A stretch of DNA of 36,993 nt from an uncultured Clostridia bacterium (GCA_944390965.1 CALXRW010000015.1:1-36993), one strand, 5' to 3'; numbered from the stretch's first letter, positions 6,909 to 14,692 are shown. Notes: generated by a model not told the origin, from the sequence alone. Numbers and translations: made by a program.

Positions 6909-7916
6909 ATGAGAAAATTAATGATCTATATTTTGGCTTTAGTTCTGATTTGTTTTTTAATTCCCATTTTATTTACAACAGGTAGAAAGGAACAAACAGT
7001 GGCAAAGGAAATAACAGAAAATGAAGTAGTATCAGAAACTGTTACTACGGATTATGATTATCGAGAATATAATATTGTGAGATTATTACATACAGAAACA
7101 AATGAAATTGAAGAGGTTAATCTAGACGAATATTTATATCATGTAGTATCAGCAGAAATGCCAGCTAATTTTGAAATGGAAGCATTAAAGGCTCAAGCTG
7201 TTGTGGCAAGAACTTATACAATTTATAAAATAAAACATAAAAATCATGATAATGCAGACATTTGTGATAGCCATTTATGTTGCCAAGCTTGGATATCAAA
7301 AGAAGATAGACTTTCCAAATGGGATGAAAATGAAAGAGAAAGTAATTGGAATAAAATTGTAGCATGTGTAAATGTTACAAAAGGAAAGATTATCACTTAT
7401 CAAGGAGAACCAATCAATGCATTTTTTCATTCTAATAGTGGTGGAATGACAGAAATGCCAGTTAATGTTTGGGGAGGAACAGGGTATCCTTATTTGCAAG
7501 CTGTAGAAACATCAGGAGAAGATGCCTATACCCAATATGCATCAGAACTAGAAATCATTAAACAAGAATTAGTGGACAAAATCAAAGAAAAACATGCAGA
7601 TATTTCGATAGATTGGAGTGTTGAAAAACCAATTGAAATATTAGAATACACAGATGGAAATCGTGTAAAAACTATTCGATTTGGAAATTTAAACTTATCT
7701 GGAGTAGAGGTAAGAACTTTATTAGGGTTGAGGTCAGCGAATTTTACATTTGAAATAATAGGAGATAGTGTAAAATTTTCTGTTAAAGGATATGGACATG
7801 GGGTAGGAATGAGTCAGACTGGAGCAGATAGCTTAGCAAAACAAGGGAAAAATTATGAGGAGATTATAAAACACTATTATACTGGAGTGGAAATTGTAAA
7901 CTTTACAGGGTCTTAA
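6909..7916 (+). CDS. spoIID: Stage II sporulation protein D (peptidoglycan lytic transglycosylase)
   Basis: Degrades glycan strands during engulfment together with SpoIIM and SpoIIP. The 335-residue protein has one N-terminal membrane anchor (about 4-23) and a SpoIID/LytB domain. The catalytic glutamate should be E83 in VSAEMPANFE, followed by KAQAVVARTY. H113, C119, H122 and C124/C125 match the zinc-site region described for the clostridial enzyme. The C-terminal GYGHGVGMSQTGAD signature is present. It lies 15 bp after sigF, so it may be co-transcribed with the sigma-F operon, although in Bacillus spoIID is a separate sigma-E gene. Confidence 0.95.
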   Translation: MRKLMIYILALVLICFLIPILFTTGRKEQTVAKEITENEVVSETVTTDYDYREYNIVRLLHTETNEIEEVNLDEYLYHVVSAEMPANFEMEALKAQAVVARTYTIYKIKHKNHDNADICDSHLCCQAWISKEDRLSKWDENERESNWNKIVACVNVTKGKIITYQGEPINAFFHSNSGGMTEMPVNVWGGTGYPYLQAVETSGEDAYTQYASELEIIKQELVDKIKEKHADISIDWSVEKPIEILEYTDGNRVKTIRFGNLNLSGVEVRTLLGLRSANFTFEIIGDSVKFSVKGYGHGVGMSQTGADSLAKQGKNYEEIIKHYYTGVEIVNFTGS

Positions 7917-7966
7917 CTAATCCCACTGACAGATCATTAATTAACCTACAAATATTGGAGTTGAAG

Positions 7967-7995
7967 TTGTAAAACAAAGAAATTTATGGTAAAAT
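7967..7995 (+). promoter_or_regulatory. Promoter and leader hairpin of first zinc-ribbon gene
   Basis: TTGTAA (7967-7972), 17 bp, TAAAAT (7990-7995). The leader then holds a 7-bp hairpin, TTGCCAA-GA-TTGGCAA (8007-8022), before the AAGGAGG site. Confidence 0.6.
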
Positions 7996-8044
7996 AAAAT
8001 ATATTATTGCCAAGATTGGCAAGTAAAAAAGGAGGGAATTTAAG

Positions 8045-8245
8045 GTGAAACAGAAACTACGTTGCCCACGGTGCAAACACATAATTGCAGAGGCAGTTGA
8101 TGGAATGATTACAAGCAAGAACACGGGGTTTGTTCTAATAGGTGACAGTAGGGTAAGATGTCCCACATGTGGAGCTACTCTTCGAGTAAGAGGAGATATG
8201 AACGGTGGCGTTATGTTCCAGCAAGAGGGGCATGTAACACCATAA
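8045..8245 (+). CDS. Small zinc-ribbon protein
   Basis: The 66-residue protein has two CxxC knuckles, C7/C10 (CPRC) and C39/C42 (CPTCG), so it should bind one zinc. The layout resembles Com-like zinc ribbons of phage and mobile elements, but no specific function can be given. Translation starts at GTG 8045, nine bases after AAGGAGG. It has its own promoter, leader hairpin and strong terminator, and its codons are visibly richer in G and C than those of the flanking sporulation genes. The gene at 8692 encodes a protein of similar pattern. Confidence 0.75.
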   Translation: MKQKLRCPRCKHIIAEAVDGMITSKNTGFVLIGDSRVRCPTCGATLRVRGDMNGGVMFQQEGHVTP

Positions 8246-8256
8246 TCCCATCAATC

Positions 8257-8286
8257 AGAGAGGCAAAGTTTGCCTCTCTATTTTTT
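8257..8286 (+). terminator. Rho-independent terminator
   Basis: AGAGAGGCAAA (8257-8267) pairs with TTTGCCTCTCT (8269-8279), followed by ATTTTTT. The T-run overlaps the left end of the next palindromic element. Confidence 0.9.
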
Positions 8287-8523
8287 ACTTTATAGGAAAT
8301 AATATGAAACTTCAAAGTTTCGCAACACGAAGTGAAAATAAAATGTAAGAGTTTTTTATCCAGCCCATGAACTTATATTTTGAAATAAAAGCTCGAACAG
8401 CCTGCTGCTGCCGGATTACTCCTTGAACCTTGAGAGTTTTATGAAAAAATATAAGTTCATGGGTTGGATATATATGAATTTTTATTTTCAAAAGAAATTG
8501 CATTTCCTATAAAGTAAAAAATA
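8279..8523 (+). repeat. Palindromic MITE-like element, copy 2
   Basis: A 245-bp element with perfect 22-bp terminal inverted repeats (8279-8300 and 8502-8523; TATTTTTTACTTTATAGGAA at the left edge). Inside are GTGAAAATAAAA/TTTTATTTTC arms, a 23-bp stem (8359-8381 with 8446-8468, one mismatch), and the conserved core at 8387-8440. Both ends are bordered by TA, compatible with a Tc1/mariner or IS630-type target duplication. It encodes no convincing protein. Confidence 0.85.
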
Positions 8524-8611
8524 GAGATGCACAGAAAAATTGCAAAATAATTTTTCTATCCAATAAAAAACAATGTTACCATGTGATTTCACTCTTCTGA
8601 AAAGGAAGATA

Positions 8612-8665
8612 TTGTAAATTTTTTGAAAATGTGATATAATAAATAAGATGCTACTAGATAGTAGC
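8612..8665 (+). promoter_or_regulatory. Promoter and leader hairpin of second zinc-ribbon gene
   Basis: TTGTAA (8612-8617), 17 bp, TATAAT (8635-8640). A hairpin GCTACT-AGAT-AGTAGC (8650-8665) lies in the leader ahead of the ribosome binding site. Confidence 0.8.
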
Positions 8666-8691
8666 AATCATTTTACGAAAGGTCGGAGAAC

Positions 8692-8898
8692 ATGATGAAA
8701 CTTTACTGCGAAACTGACGGATGCAGAGGTCTTGTCGCCAACCTCCCAGAAGGAGAGTATGTAAAAATTATGGTTTCTTGTCCCAAATGTGGGGAAAGAA
8801 TCTATATTTATGGAACTCCTGGCAAAAGTTTGGTACTCGACCATGAAAAAATGCTAGGCGAGCAGAAAGGAACGACTCCAGTGGAATCGAGGAAGTAA
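8692..8898 (+). CDS. Small zinc-ribbon protein, second copy type
   Basis: The 68-residue protein carries C6, C11, C30 and C33, a CxxxxC knuckle followed by CPKCG. Around the cysteines it follows the same pattern as the 66-residue protein at 8045: K-L-x-C, then (V)SCPKCG or (V)RCPTCG, then a hydrophobic strand ending in G. The tail is polar and probably disordered. GGTCGGAG precedes the ATG at 8692, with a second ATG directly after. Base composition is GC-richer than its surroundings. The role is unknown. Confidence 0.72.
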   Translation: MMKLYCETDGCRGLVANLPEGEYVKIMVSCPKCGERIYIYGTPGKSLVLDHEKMLGEQKGTTPVESRK

Positions 8899-8904
8899 CG
8901 ACCA

Positions 8905-8934
8905 ACCCCCTCAAACCATTTTGGTAGAGGGGGT
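8905..8934. terminator. Terminator hairpin between convergent genes
   Basis: ACCCCCTC (8905-8912) pairs with GAGGGGGT (8927-8934), and an inner ACCA/TGGT extends the stem. AATTTATTTTATT follows on plus; there is no T-run on minus. Confidence 0.75.
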
Positions 8935-8942
8935 AATTTATT

Positions 8943-11330
8943 TTATTCATTTGTTTTACTACTATTTTTTGCATATTTTTTTAGTTTTTCATAAGCTAGA
9001 TAATTAATAGAGCCAGCTGGGAACTTACCATTTTTATCTTTTTTACCAGCAGGGACACCGGTTAAAATTTCAATTCCTTCTTCAATTGTACTAATAGCAT
9101 AAATGTGGAATTTTCCTTCTTTTACAGATTGAATTACTTCATCAGATAGATGTAAATTCCTAACATTTTGAACAGGAATAATTACACCATTATCACCTGA
9201 TAAACCACGCATTTTGCAAATTTGGTAGAATCCTTCTATTTTTTCATTCACTCCGCCAATTGGTTGGATTTCACCTTTTTGATTAACAGAACCAGTAGAA
9301 GCAATTGCTTGGTTAATTGGAATTCCAGAAAGACTAGATAAAATAGCATATAATTCACTGCTAGAAGCACTGTCTCCATCTACTCCATTATATAATTGCT
9401 CAAAACAAATATTAGCTGTTAAAGAAAGGGGCATATCTTGTGCAAATAATTCACCAATATAACCAGTTAAAATAAGTACACCTTTTGAATGTGAACTGCC
9501 AGATAATTTTACTTCTCTTTCAACATTCACAATTCCATTTTTTCCAATGTAAGTACTTGCTGTAATTTTAGATGGTTTTCCAAAAGATAAATCTCCAATT
9601 GTCATAACAGTTAATCCATTAATTTGTCCCACTTGATAGCCAGAAGTAGAGATAAGTAATGTATTTTCTTTTATTAATTCCAAGTATTTTTCATCATATT
9701 TACGAATTCGGTTAACTCGTTCATCTAATGCCTTTTGAACCAATTCTTTTGTAACGATTTTTTGTTTTGATAATCTTGCCCAAGTAGAAGCCTCACCAAT
9801 AATCTCACCAATTTCATTAAATTTTGTAGATAATTTTTCTCTATCATCGGCAAGACGAGATGAAAATTCAACAATTTTGGCAGTTGCCCCTTTATCTAAA
9901 GGAAGCAAATTTTCTTTTTCGCAAAAGCTTTTTACAAATTTAGCCAATTTTAACATATTCTCATTTGTTTTAGGAGCACTTTCTTCAAATTCTACTTTGA
10001 TTTTGAATAATTTTCTAAAATCAGGGTCTAAAGATAATAATGTATAATAAATATTTTCATCCCCAATTAATAAAACTTTTAAATCAAGAGGAATTGGCTC
10101 TGGTTTCAAAGAAATTAAAACCATAGAAGAACGTTGATCTACTGTATTTTCAATATAAATTTCTTTTACAGTTAATGCTTTTTTCAAAGCTTCATAACAA
10201 ACAGGATTTGCTACCAAATCTTTAGCTTGTAACATAATGTAACCACCATTTGCTTTATGAAGCAATCCAGGTTTAATCATGGTATAATCTGTTTTTAAGG
10301 CACCAAATTGATTTTCATATTCTAGTTTACCAAAAATATTATGGTAAGCATAATTAGAATCCATAATAACAGGGGCACCTTCTAAGTCACTATTATCAAC
10401 AAAAAGATTAACACGATAATTTAACCAAGGTTTTACGGTTTCTATTTTTTGACCTTGTGGAACTTTTAAACTTTGTTCATCTGCCAAAAAACATGGAATA
10501 TTCCTCAAAATATCAGTTTTAATATTATCCAAAAATTTTACAATTTTTTTGTTTCGTTTATATTTTGTTTTTAAATTGGTAATATGAACATTAACCGTAA
10601 GCAAAGAAATATTAGATTGCCATTCTTGGATTCTCTTATCAGCTGCTTTTTCAATAGCCTTTATTTCTGTAATTGCTTCAAAGATTTGCTGTTGTACAAT
10701 ACTGGATTTATCTTCAAAATCTTTTTTTAACTCTTCATCGAGTTTTTCGAATTCTTCTTCATTAATAGTATTACCGTTAAGAACTGGCATCATATAGATA
10801 CCATTTTCAGCTGTTTTTACTTGAAAACCATATTGCATAGTTTTTTCATTTAATTTTTCTAATAATTCTGTTCGCTTTTGTTCATATTCTTGTCTGATTA
10901 AAGTTTTTTCTTTTTCAAAATCTTCATTATCAAAAGTTCTTTTAATATCTACTTTAACATCATGAATAAAATCATCCATAAGGTCTTTAAATTCTTTCCC
11001 TTGTCCAGCAGGAAGAGAAATAGCAATAGGCTCATTAGGATTATCAAAATTATAAATATAGCACCAATCATTTGGAACTTTTTCTTTTTTAGAAATTTGA
11101 TCAAGGTAGTTTTTCGTATACATGGTTTTTCCTACTCCAGTAGGACCCTCTAGGTATAAATTATAACCTTTTACATCCACGCTTAATCCAAATTGTAAAG
11201 CTTTAATTCCTCTGTCTTGTCCATAAATTAAATCAGATGTGTCTAATTCATCTGTTGTATTGAATTTAAATATTTCGGGATCGCAAATATTTTTCAATTC
11301 TTTGTAGTTTAATTCATTTGTTTTTTTCAT
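8943..11330 (-). CDS. Lon-like ATP-dependent protease (AAA_32 / Lon_C type)
   Basis: The 795-residue protein couples an ATPase to a Lon-type serine/lysine peptidase. The Walker A motif GPTGVGKT is at about 62-69. The middle contains LLHKANGGYIMLQAKDL, typical of this Lon-like family rather than of classical LonA. The protease domain has the catalytic serine in DGDSASSSELYA (about residue 650) and the lysine in GGVNEKIEGF (about 697). The classical Lon N-terminal substrate domain is absent. The ATG at 11330 sits six bases after AGGAGG; an upstream in-frame ATG at 11351 overlaps this site. It is last in the tsaE-tsaB-rimI operon. The substrate is unknown. Confidence 0.93.
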   Translation of the reverse strand: MKKTNELNYKELKNICDPEIFKFNTTDELDTSDLIYGQDRGIKALQFGLSVDVKGYNLYLEGPTGVGKTMYTKNYLDQISKKEKVPNDWCYIYNFDNPNEPIAISLPAGQGKEFKDLMDDFIHDVKVDIKRTFDNEDFEKEKTLIRQEYEQKRTELLEKLNEKTMQYGFQVKTAENGIYMMPVLNGNTINEEEFEKLDEELKKDFEDKSSIVQQQIFEAITEIKAIEKAADKRIQEWQSNISLLTVNVHITNLKTKYKRNKKIVKFLDNIKTDILRNIPCFLADEQSLKVPQGQKIETVKPWLNYRVNLFVDNSDLEGAPVIMDSNYAYHNIFGKLEYENQFGALKTDYTMIKPGLLHKANGGYIMLQAKDLVANPVCYEALKKALTVKEIYIENTVDQRSSMVLISLKPEPIPLDLKVLLIGDENIYYTLLSLDPDFRKLFKIKVEFEESAPKTNENMLKLAKFVKSFCEKENLLPLDKGATAKIVEFSSRLADDREKLSTKFNEIGEIIGEASTWARLSKQKIVTKELVQKALDERVNRIRKYDEKYLELIKENTLLISTSGYQVGQINGLTVMTIGDLSFGKPSKITASTYIGKNGIVNVEREVKLSGSSHSKGVLILTGYIGELFAQDMPLSLTANICFEQLYNGVDGDSASSSELYAILSSLSGIPINQAIASTGSVNQKGEIQPIGGVNEKIEGFYQICKMRGLSGDNGVIIPVQNVRNLHLSDEVIQSVKEGKFHIYAISTIEEGIEILTGVPAGKKDKNGKFPAGSINYLAYEKLKKYAKNSSKTNE

Positions 11331-11388
11331 TCGTAACCTCCTAAATTTCATCTATATATGTAAAGTATAAATTAGGGCATCTTGCCCA

Positions 11389-11790
11389 TTACCATAATAA
11401 TTTTTTCGTAATCCGTACTTCTTTAAAATTATAATGCAAATATAATTTTTGTGCAATAGTATTTTGTGCATTTACTTCTAAAGTTATCATGGAAAATCCC
11501 ATTTTTTTTGTTAATTGTATTAGATTCTCTAATAATTTTTTCCCAATTCCTTGATGACGATAATTTTTTTTAACAACAATATCCATAATATGGACTTCAT
11601 CTACAGATCTCCAAATTCCTGCAAAGCCTACAATTTCAAAATTTAATTTAGCTACTATATAGGAAGAATTTGAATTTTCTAATTCAGATTTTAAAGCAGA
11701 AACTGTCCAAAAGTCATCAAATTCTGTCGAAAGAATGGGAGAAATAATATTAAAATCCTGTTGTGTCATAGGATAAATCTCAATGTCCAT
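11389..11790 (-). CDS. rimI: Ribosomal-protein-alanine N-acetyltransferase RimI, C-terminal frameshift
   Basis: A GNAT-family acetyltransferase expected to acetylate the N-terminus of ribosomal protein S18. The acetyl-CoA loop RHQGIGKKLL lies at about 78-87, with LEVNAQNTIAQKLY downstream. The open frame ends after 133 residues with RITKKLLW, but removing one base (the G on plus at 11415) opens a frame reading GLRKNYYGNGQDALIY, which is the usual RimI C-terminus, and runs to a stop at 11352-11354. The gene overlaps tsaB by 11 bp. The break is either a real mutation or an assembly error. Confidence 0.88.
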   Translation of the reverse strand: MDIEIYPMTQQDFNIISPILSTEFDDFWTVSALKSELENSNSSYIVAKLNFEIVGFAGIWRSVDEVHIMDIVVKKNYRHQGIGKKLLENLIQLTKKMGFSMITLEVNAQNTIAQKLYLHYNFKEVRITKKLLW

Positions 11791-12463
11791 TCAATTCCTT
11801 CATCCTTTCTGCTTGTGATTTTCTTAAATATAGAGGCAACAGAGAATCTGCATCATCAAAATTTCCCTGTTGAAATTGTATAAAACCACAAGCACCTAAT
11901 GAAGAAGCACTTAAATCTTCTATACCAGAAAAAATAAGATGTGATGAAAGATTTTCTCTTAAAAAAATTTCATGTAATAAAGAGGCATCTCCTACAAAAG
12001 TAATATAAGAATGTTTCTGTAGTAATGGCAAAATATTTTGAATATGATCTGCTACATAGTCTTGTAACAAAACGTGATTTTTATTGAATATTCCACAATA
12101 TACATTAGAATTTCTGGCATCAATAATACTACAAATAACACCACGTTTTGGACTAACTTGATAAGCCAGAGCTTGCAAAGAAGTAATTCCAACAACAGGA
12201 ATTCTTCTTACTTGAGCCAAAGCTTTTGCAGTAGCAATGCCAATTCTTATTCCTGTAAAAGAACCAGGACCTTTATCACAAACAATACATTCAATATCTT
12301 CCAAATCTAAATGATGTGTGGTTAATAATTTGTCTAATAATGGCATAAGATTCTCAGAATGTGTTTTAGCATTTTTTATATTTAATTCTTGTATAGTATT
12401 TGTATCCTCTAGTAAAGCAATAGAACATATATTACTAGAAGTATCAATGGATAATATTTTCAA
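11780..12463 (-). CDS. tsaB: tRNA threonylcarbamoyladenosine biosynthesis protein TsaB
   Basis: Partner of TsaD in making t6A37 in ANN-decoding tRNAs. The 227-residue protein has the ASKHA-type N-terminus ILSIDTSSNICSIALLED, the NAKTHSENLMPLLDKLL segment and the DKGPGSFTGIRIGIATAKAL motif typical of TsaB. Translation most likely starts at TTG 12463, nine bases after GGAGG; the longer frame to 12502 has no good site. It overlaps tsaE by 20 bp and rimI by 11 bp, a conserved bacterial operon order. Confidence 0.95.
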   Translation of the reverse strand: MKILSIDTSSNICSIALLEDTNTIQELNIKNAKTHSENLMPLLDKLLTTHHLDLEDIECIVCDKGPGSFTGIRIGIATAKALAQVRRIPVVGITSLQALAYQVSPKRGVICSIIDARNSNVYCGIFNKNHVLLQDYVADHIQNILPLLQKHSYITFVGDASLLHEIFLRENLSSHLIFSGIEDLSASSLGACGFIQFQQGNFDDADSLLPLYLRKSQAERMKELNGH

Positions 12464-12917
12464 GTTTAAATTCCTCCAATATGTGATTAAAATGTTCCCC
12501 ATGAGGGATAAGTGTTAAAACTCTTTTATTTTCATCTTCTAAATTACGTGAAAATGTAATTTTTAAATAAGAATTTGGTAGAACAGGTTCTAATAATTCG
12601 CCCCATTCAATTAGGCAAATCCCTTTTTCAAAATATTCTTCTCCACCAATGGCATAAAATTCATCAACATCTGCTAAACGATAAACATCAAAATGAAATA
12701 AAGGAGGTACAGAAGGATATTCGTTTACAATAGTAAAAGTGGGACTTGAAATTTCATTTTCTAGTCCATAATATTTTAAAAATCCCTGCACAAACTTAGT
12801 TTTTCCACTTCCTAAATCTCCAGAAAGAATGATAATATCACCCAATGACGTCTGCTTAGCAAGTAATTGTGCAAAAGACATAGTATCATTTTCAGATTGC
12901 GATATATAAGTGTACAT
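12444..12917 (-). CDS. tsaE: tRNA threonylcarbamoyladenosine biosynthesis ATPase TsaE
   Basis: The ATPase that drives turnover of the TsaB-TsaD complex in t6A synthesis. The 157-residue protein has a P-loop, GDLGSGKTKF, then the family hallmark SSPTFTIVNEY, HFDVYRL and LIEWGE. The ATG at 12917 follows GGAGGG by three bases; the longer frame to 12971 is unlikely because it runs through the promoter. It is first of the four-gene operon tsaE-tsaB-rimI-lon-like. Confidence 0.95.
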   Translation of the reverse strand: MYTYISQSENDTMSFAQLLAKQTSLGDIIILSGDLGSGKTKFVQGFLKYYGLENEISSPTFTIVNEYPSVPPLFHFDVYRLADVDEFYAIGGEEYFEKGICLIEWGELLEPVLPNSYLKITFSRNLEDENKRVLTLIPHGEHFNHILEEFKLENIIH

Positions 12918-12938
12918 AAACCCTCCTATCATTGCACT

Positions 12939-12967
12939 ATTATATAGTAAAAAGTATAAATTGTAAA
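12939..12967 (-). promoter_or_regulatory. Promoter of the tsaE operon
   Basis: On minus, TTTACA (12967-12962), a 17-bp spacer and TATAAT (12944-12939), 22 bp upstream of the tsaE ATG. Confidence 0.8.
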
Positions 12968-13014
12968 GCACTAAAATTCATCATTTATCTTGTACAAAAA
13001 TGCTTTTCCTAACA

Positions 13015-13044
13015 TTGACATGGCTTGGACGGTTATGTTATGAT
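13015..13044 (+). promoter_or_regulatory. Promoter of the HD-ybaK-ferredoxin operon
   Basis: TTGACA (13015-13020), 18 bp, TATGAT (13039-13044). The transcript would carry a repeat hairpin (13074-13129) in its leader. Confidence 0.7.
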
Positions 13045-13073
13045 ACGGAAAACAAGTAGAATGGAAGTGTAAA

Positions 13074-13129
13074 GTAATTTTTGAAAACGGTAGGGGCGAT
13101 TTTAATCGCCCGTTCTTCGGTGAAATTAC
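13074..13129. repeat. GTAGGGGCGATT hairpin repeat, copy in a 5' leader
   Basis: An inner stem GGGCGATT/AATCGCCC (13094-13101 with 13104-13111) sits within outer arms GTAATTT (13074-13080) and AAATTAC (13123-13129). The same element recurs at 36872 and 36928, and a variant at 22596. Confidence 0.8.
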
Positions 13130-13157
13130 TAAAAAGTGGAATTATGGGAGGTAAGAT

Positions 13158-13724
13158 ATGGAAAGAGAAAAAGCGATAGGATTATTAAAAAAATATAATA
13201 AAGATGAATTTCATTTAAGGCATGCATATACAGTAGAACAGGTAATGAGATATTTTGCAAAAGAGAATGGATATAATGAAGATTTTTGGGGACTAGTAGG
13301 ATTATTACATGATGTGGATTTTGAGAAATTTCCAGAAGAACACTGCAAAAAGGCACCAGAACTATTAAAAGAAATAGAGGCTAGTGATGAAATGATACAT
13401 GCTATTTGTAGTCATGGCTATGGAATTTGTTCTGATATAAAACCAGAACATGAAATGGAAAAAATCTTATTTGCAGTTGATGAATTAACAGGCTTAATAT
13501 GGGCTGCTGCTAAAATGAGACCATCACAAAGTACAAAGGATATGGAAGTATCTAGTTTAAAAAAGAAATTTAAAGATAAAAAATTTGCAGCTGGATGTTC
13601 AAGAGATATTATAAAACAAGGAGCAGAACAATTAGGCTGGGAATTAGATGAATTATTTGAAAAAAACATTTTAGCAATGAGAGTATGTGAAGAAAAAATA
13701 GAAGAAGAAATGGAAGGGTTATAA
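13158..13724 (+). CDS. HD-domain phosphohydrolase family protein
   Basis: The 188-residue protein has the metal-binding HD pattern: H22 in LRHAYTVE, H51-D52 in GLLHDVDFE, H81/H86 in HAICSHGYG and D107 in FAVDELTGL. This places it with small HD hydrolases often annotated as predicted HD superfamily proteins; the substrate is not known. GGGAGG lies seven bases before the ATG. It forms a tight operon with the deacylase gene (2-bp gap) and the ferredoxin gene. Confidence 0.85.
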   Translation: MEREKAIGLLKKYNKDEFHLRHAYTVEQVMRYFAKENGYNEDFWGLVGLLHDVDFEKFPEEHCKKAPELLKEIEASDEMIHAICSHGYGICSDIKPEHEMEKILFAVDELTGLIWAAAKMRPSQSTKDMEVSSLKKKFKDKKFAAGCSRDIIKQGAEQLGWELDELFEKNILAMRVCEEKIEEEMEGL

Positions 13725-13726
13725 AA

Positions 13727-14203
13727 ATGAAATCAGCTGAAAAAACAAATGTAATGAGAATTCTAGACCAAAAAAATATAAAGTATATAAGTCATTGTTA
13801 CATAAATACAAATGCAATTAGTGGAATAGAAGTAGCAACTGTTTTAAAACAAAATCCAGACCAGCTTTTTAAAACATTAGTAACGGTGGGAACTACCAAT
13901 ACAAACTATGTCTTTCTTGTTCCAGTTGACAAAGAACTGGACTTAAAAAAAGCAGCAAATGTAGTACACGAAAAAAGTATTGAAATGGTAAAATCCAAAG
14001 ACTTACTGAAATTAACTGGTTACATTCATGGTGGATGTTCTCCAATCGGAATGAAAAAACAATTTAAAACTGTGATAGATATTACAGCACAAAATTTTGA
14101 CACCATTATCTTTAGTGCAGGAAAAATTGGTTATCAAGTTGAATTATCTTTAGAAGAATTAAAAGAAATAATAGAGTTTGAACTAAGAGAAATTACAAAA
14201 TAA
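13727..14203 (+). CDS. ybaK: YbaK/EbsC family Cys-tRNA deacylase
   Basis: A trans-editing enzyme predicted to hydrolyse Cys-tRNA(Pro). The 158-residue protein has the conserved lysine K49 in DQLFKTLVT and the GYIHGGCSPIGMKK segment (98-111) that shape the YbaK active site. Length fits the family. It follows the HD gene by 2 bp; the GAAGGG before its ATG overlaps the end of that gene. Substrate specificity (Cys-tRNA versus other mischarged tRNAs) is inferred from family only. Confidence 0.92.
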   Translation: MKSAEKTNVMRILDQKNIKYISHCYINTNAISGIEVATVLKQNPDQLFKTLVTVGTTNTNYVFLVPVDKELDLKKAANVVHEKSIEMVKSKDLLKLTGYIHGGCSPIGMKKQFKTVIDITAQNFDTIIFSAGKIGYQVELSLEELKEIIEFELREITK

Positions 14204-14223
14204 ATATTTGAAGGGAGAAATTT

Positions 14224-14412
14224 ATGGATAAAAAATTAAAAATAATAATTGAAAATTGTCCACAAAATCATAAATGTCCAGCTGTAAATGTTTGCCCAGT
14301 TGGAGCTTTGAGCCAACAAGATTTTGAAGCACCTAAAATAGATTATGATAAGTGTATAAGGTGTGGCAAATGTTCTAATTTTTGCCCTAAAAAAGCATTG
14401 GTATTAGAATAA
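14224..14412 (+). CDS. Small ferredoxin-like 4Fe-4S protein
   Basis: The 62-residue protein has a canonical 4Fe-4S motif C44-x2-C47-x2-C50-x3-C54-P and an N-terminal set C12, C18, C24-P with wider spacing. The second set may help build another cluster or be degenerate: the usual CxxCxxC of that half is missing and only three cysteines remain. Some genomes have an uncharacterised family of this shape. AAGGGAG lies before the ATG. It is the last gene of the HD-ybaK operon; its electron partner is not evident. Confidence 0.8.
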   Translation: MDKKLKIIIENCPQNHKCPAVNVCPVGALSQQDFEAPKIDYDKCIRCGKCSNFCPKKALVLE

Positions 14413-14514
14413 GACATAAAGTATGACTATGCTGATAATCCATTGCATAATGAAAGAAAAGAATTAAGAGATACCGTTGAATTTACCTAATTTAATAACT
14501 ATATATACACATAT

Positions 14515-14561
14515 AAAAAGACCACCCAATATCAGTGCCCTTTTACTGATATTTCGGTGGT
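14515..14561 (-). terminator. Terminator of tRNA-Gly
   Basis: ACCACC...AATATCAGT pairs with ACTGATATT...GGTGGT (14521-14561), followed on the minus strand by CTTTTT. It lies 10 bp past the tRNA 3' end. The 158-bp gap from the ferredoxin gene to the tRNA holds nothing else that I can support. Confidence 0.85.
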
Positions 14562-14570
14562 TTAAAATGT

Positions 14571-14644
<74 letters not shown>

Positions 14645-14663
14645 AATTCAAATGACGAAATTT

Positions 14664-14692
14664 ATTATAATGTAAATTTTAAAAAAAGTCAA
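14664..14692 (-). promoter_or_regulatory. Promoter of tRNA-Gly
   Basis: On minus, TTGACT (14692-14687), 17 bp, TATAAT (14669-14664), about 20 bp before the tRNA 5' end. Confidence 0.85.
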
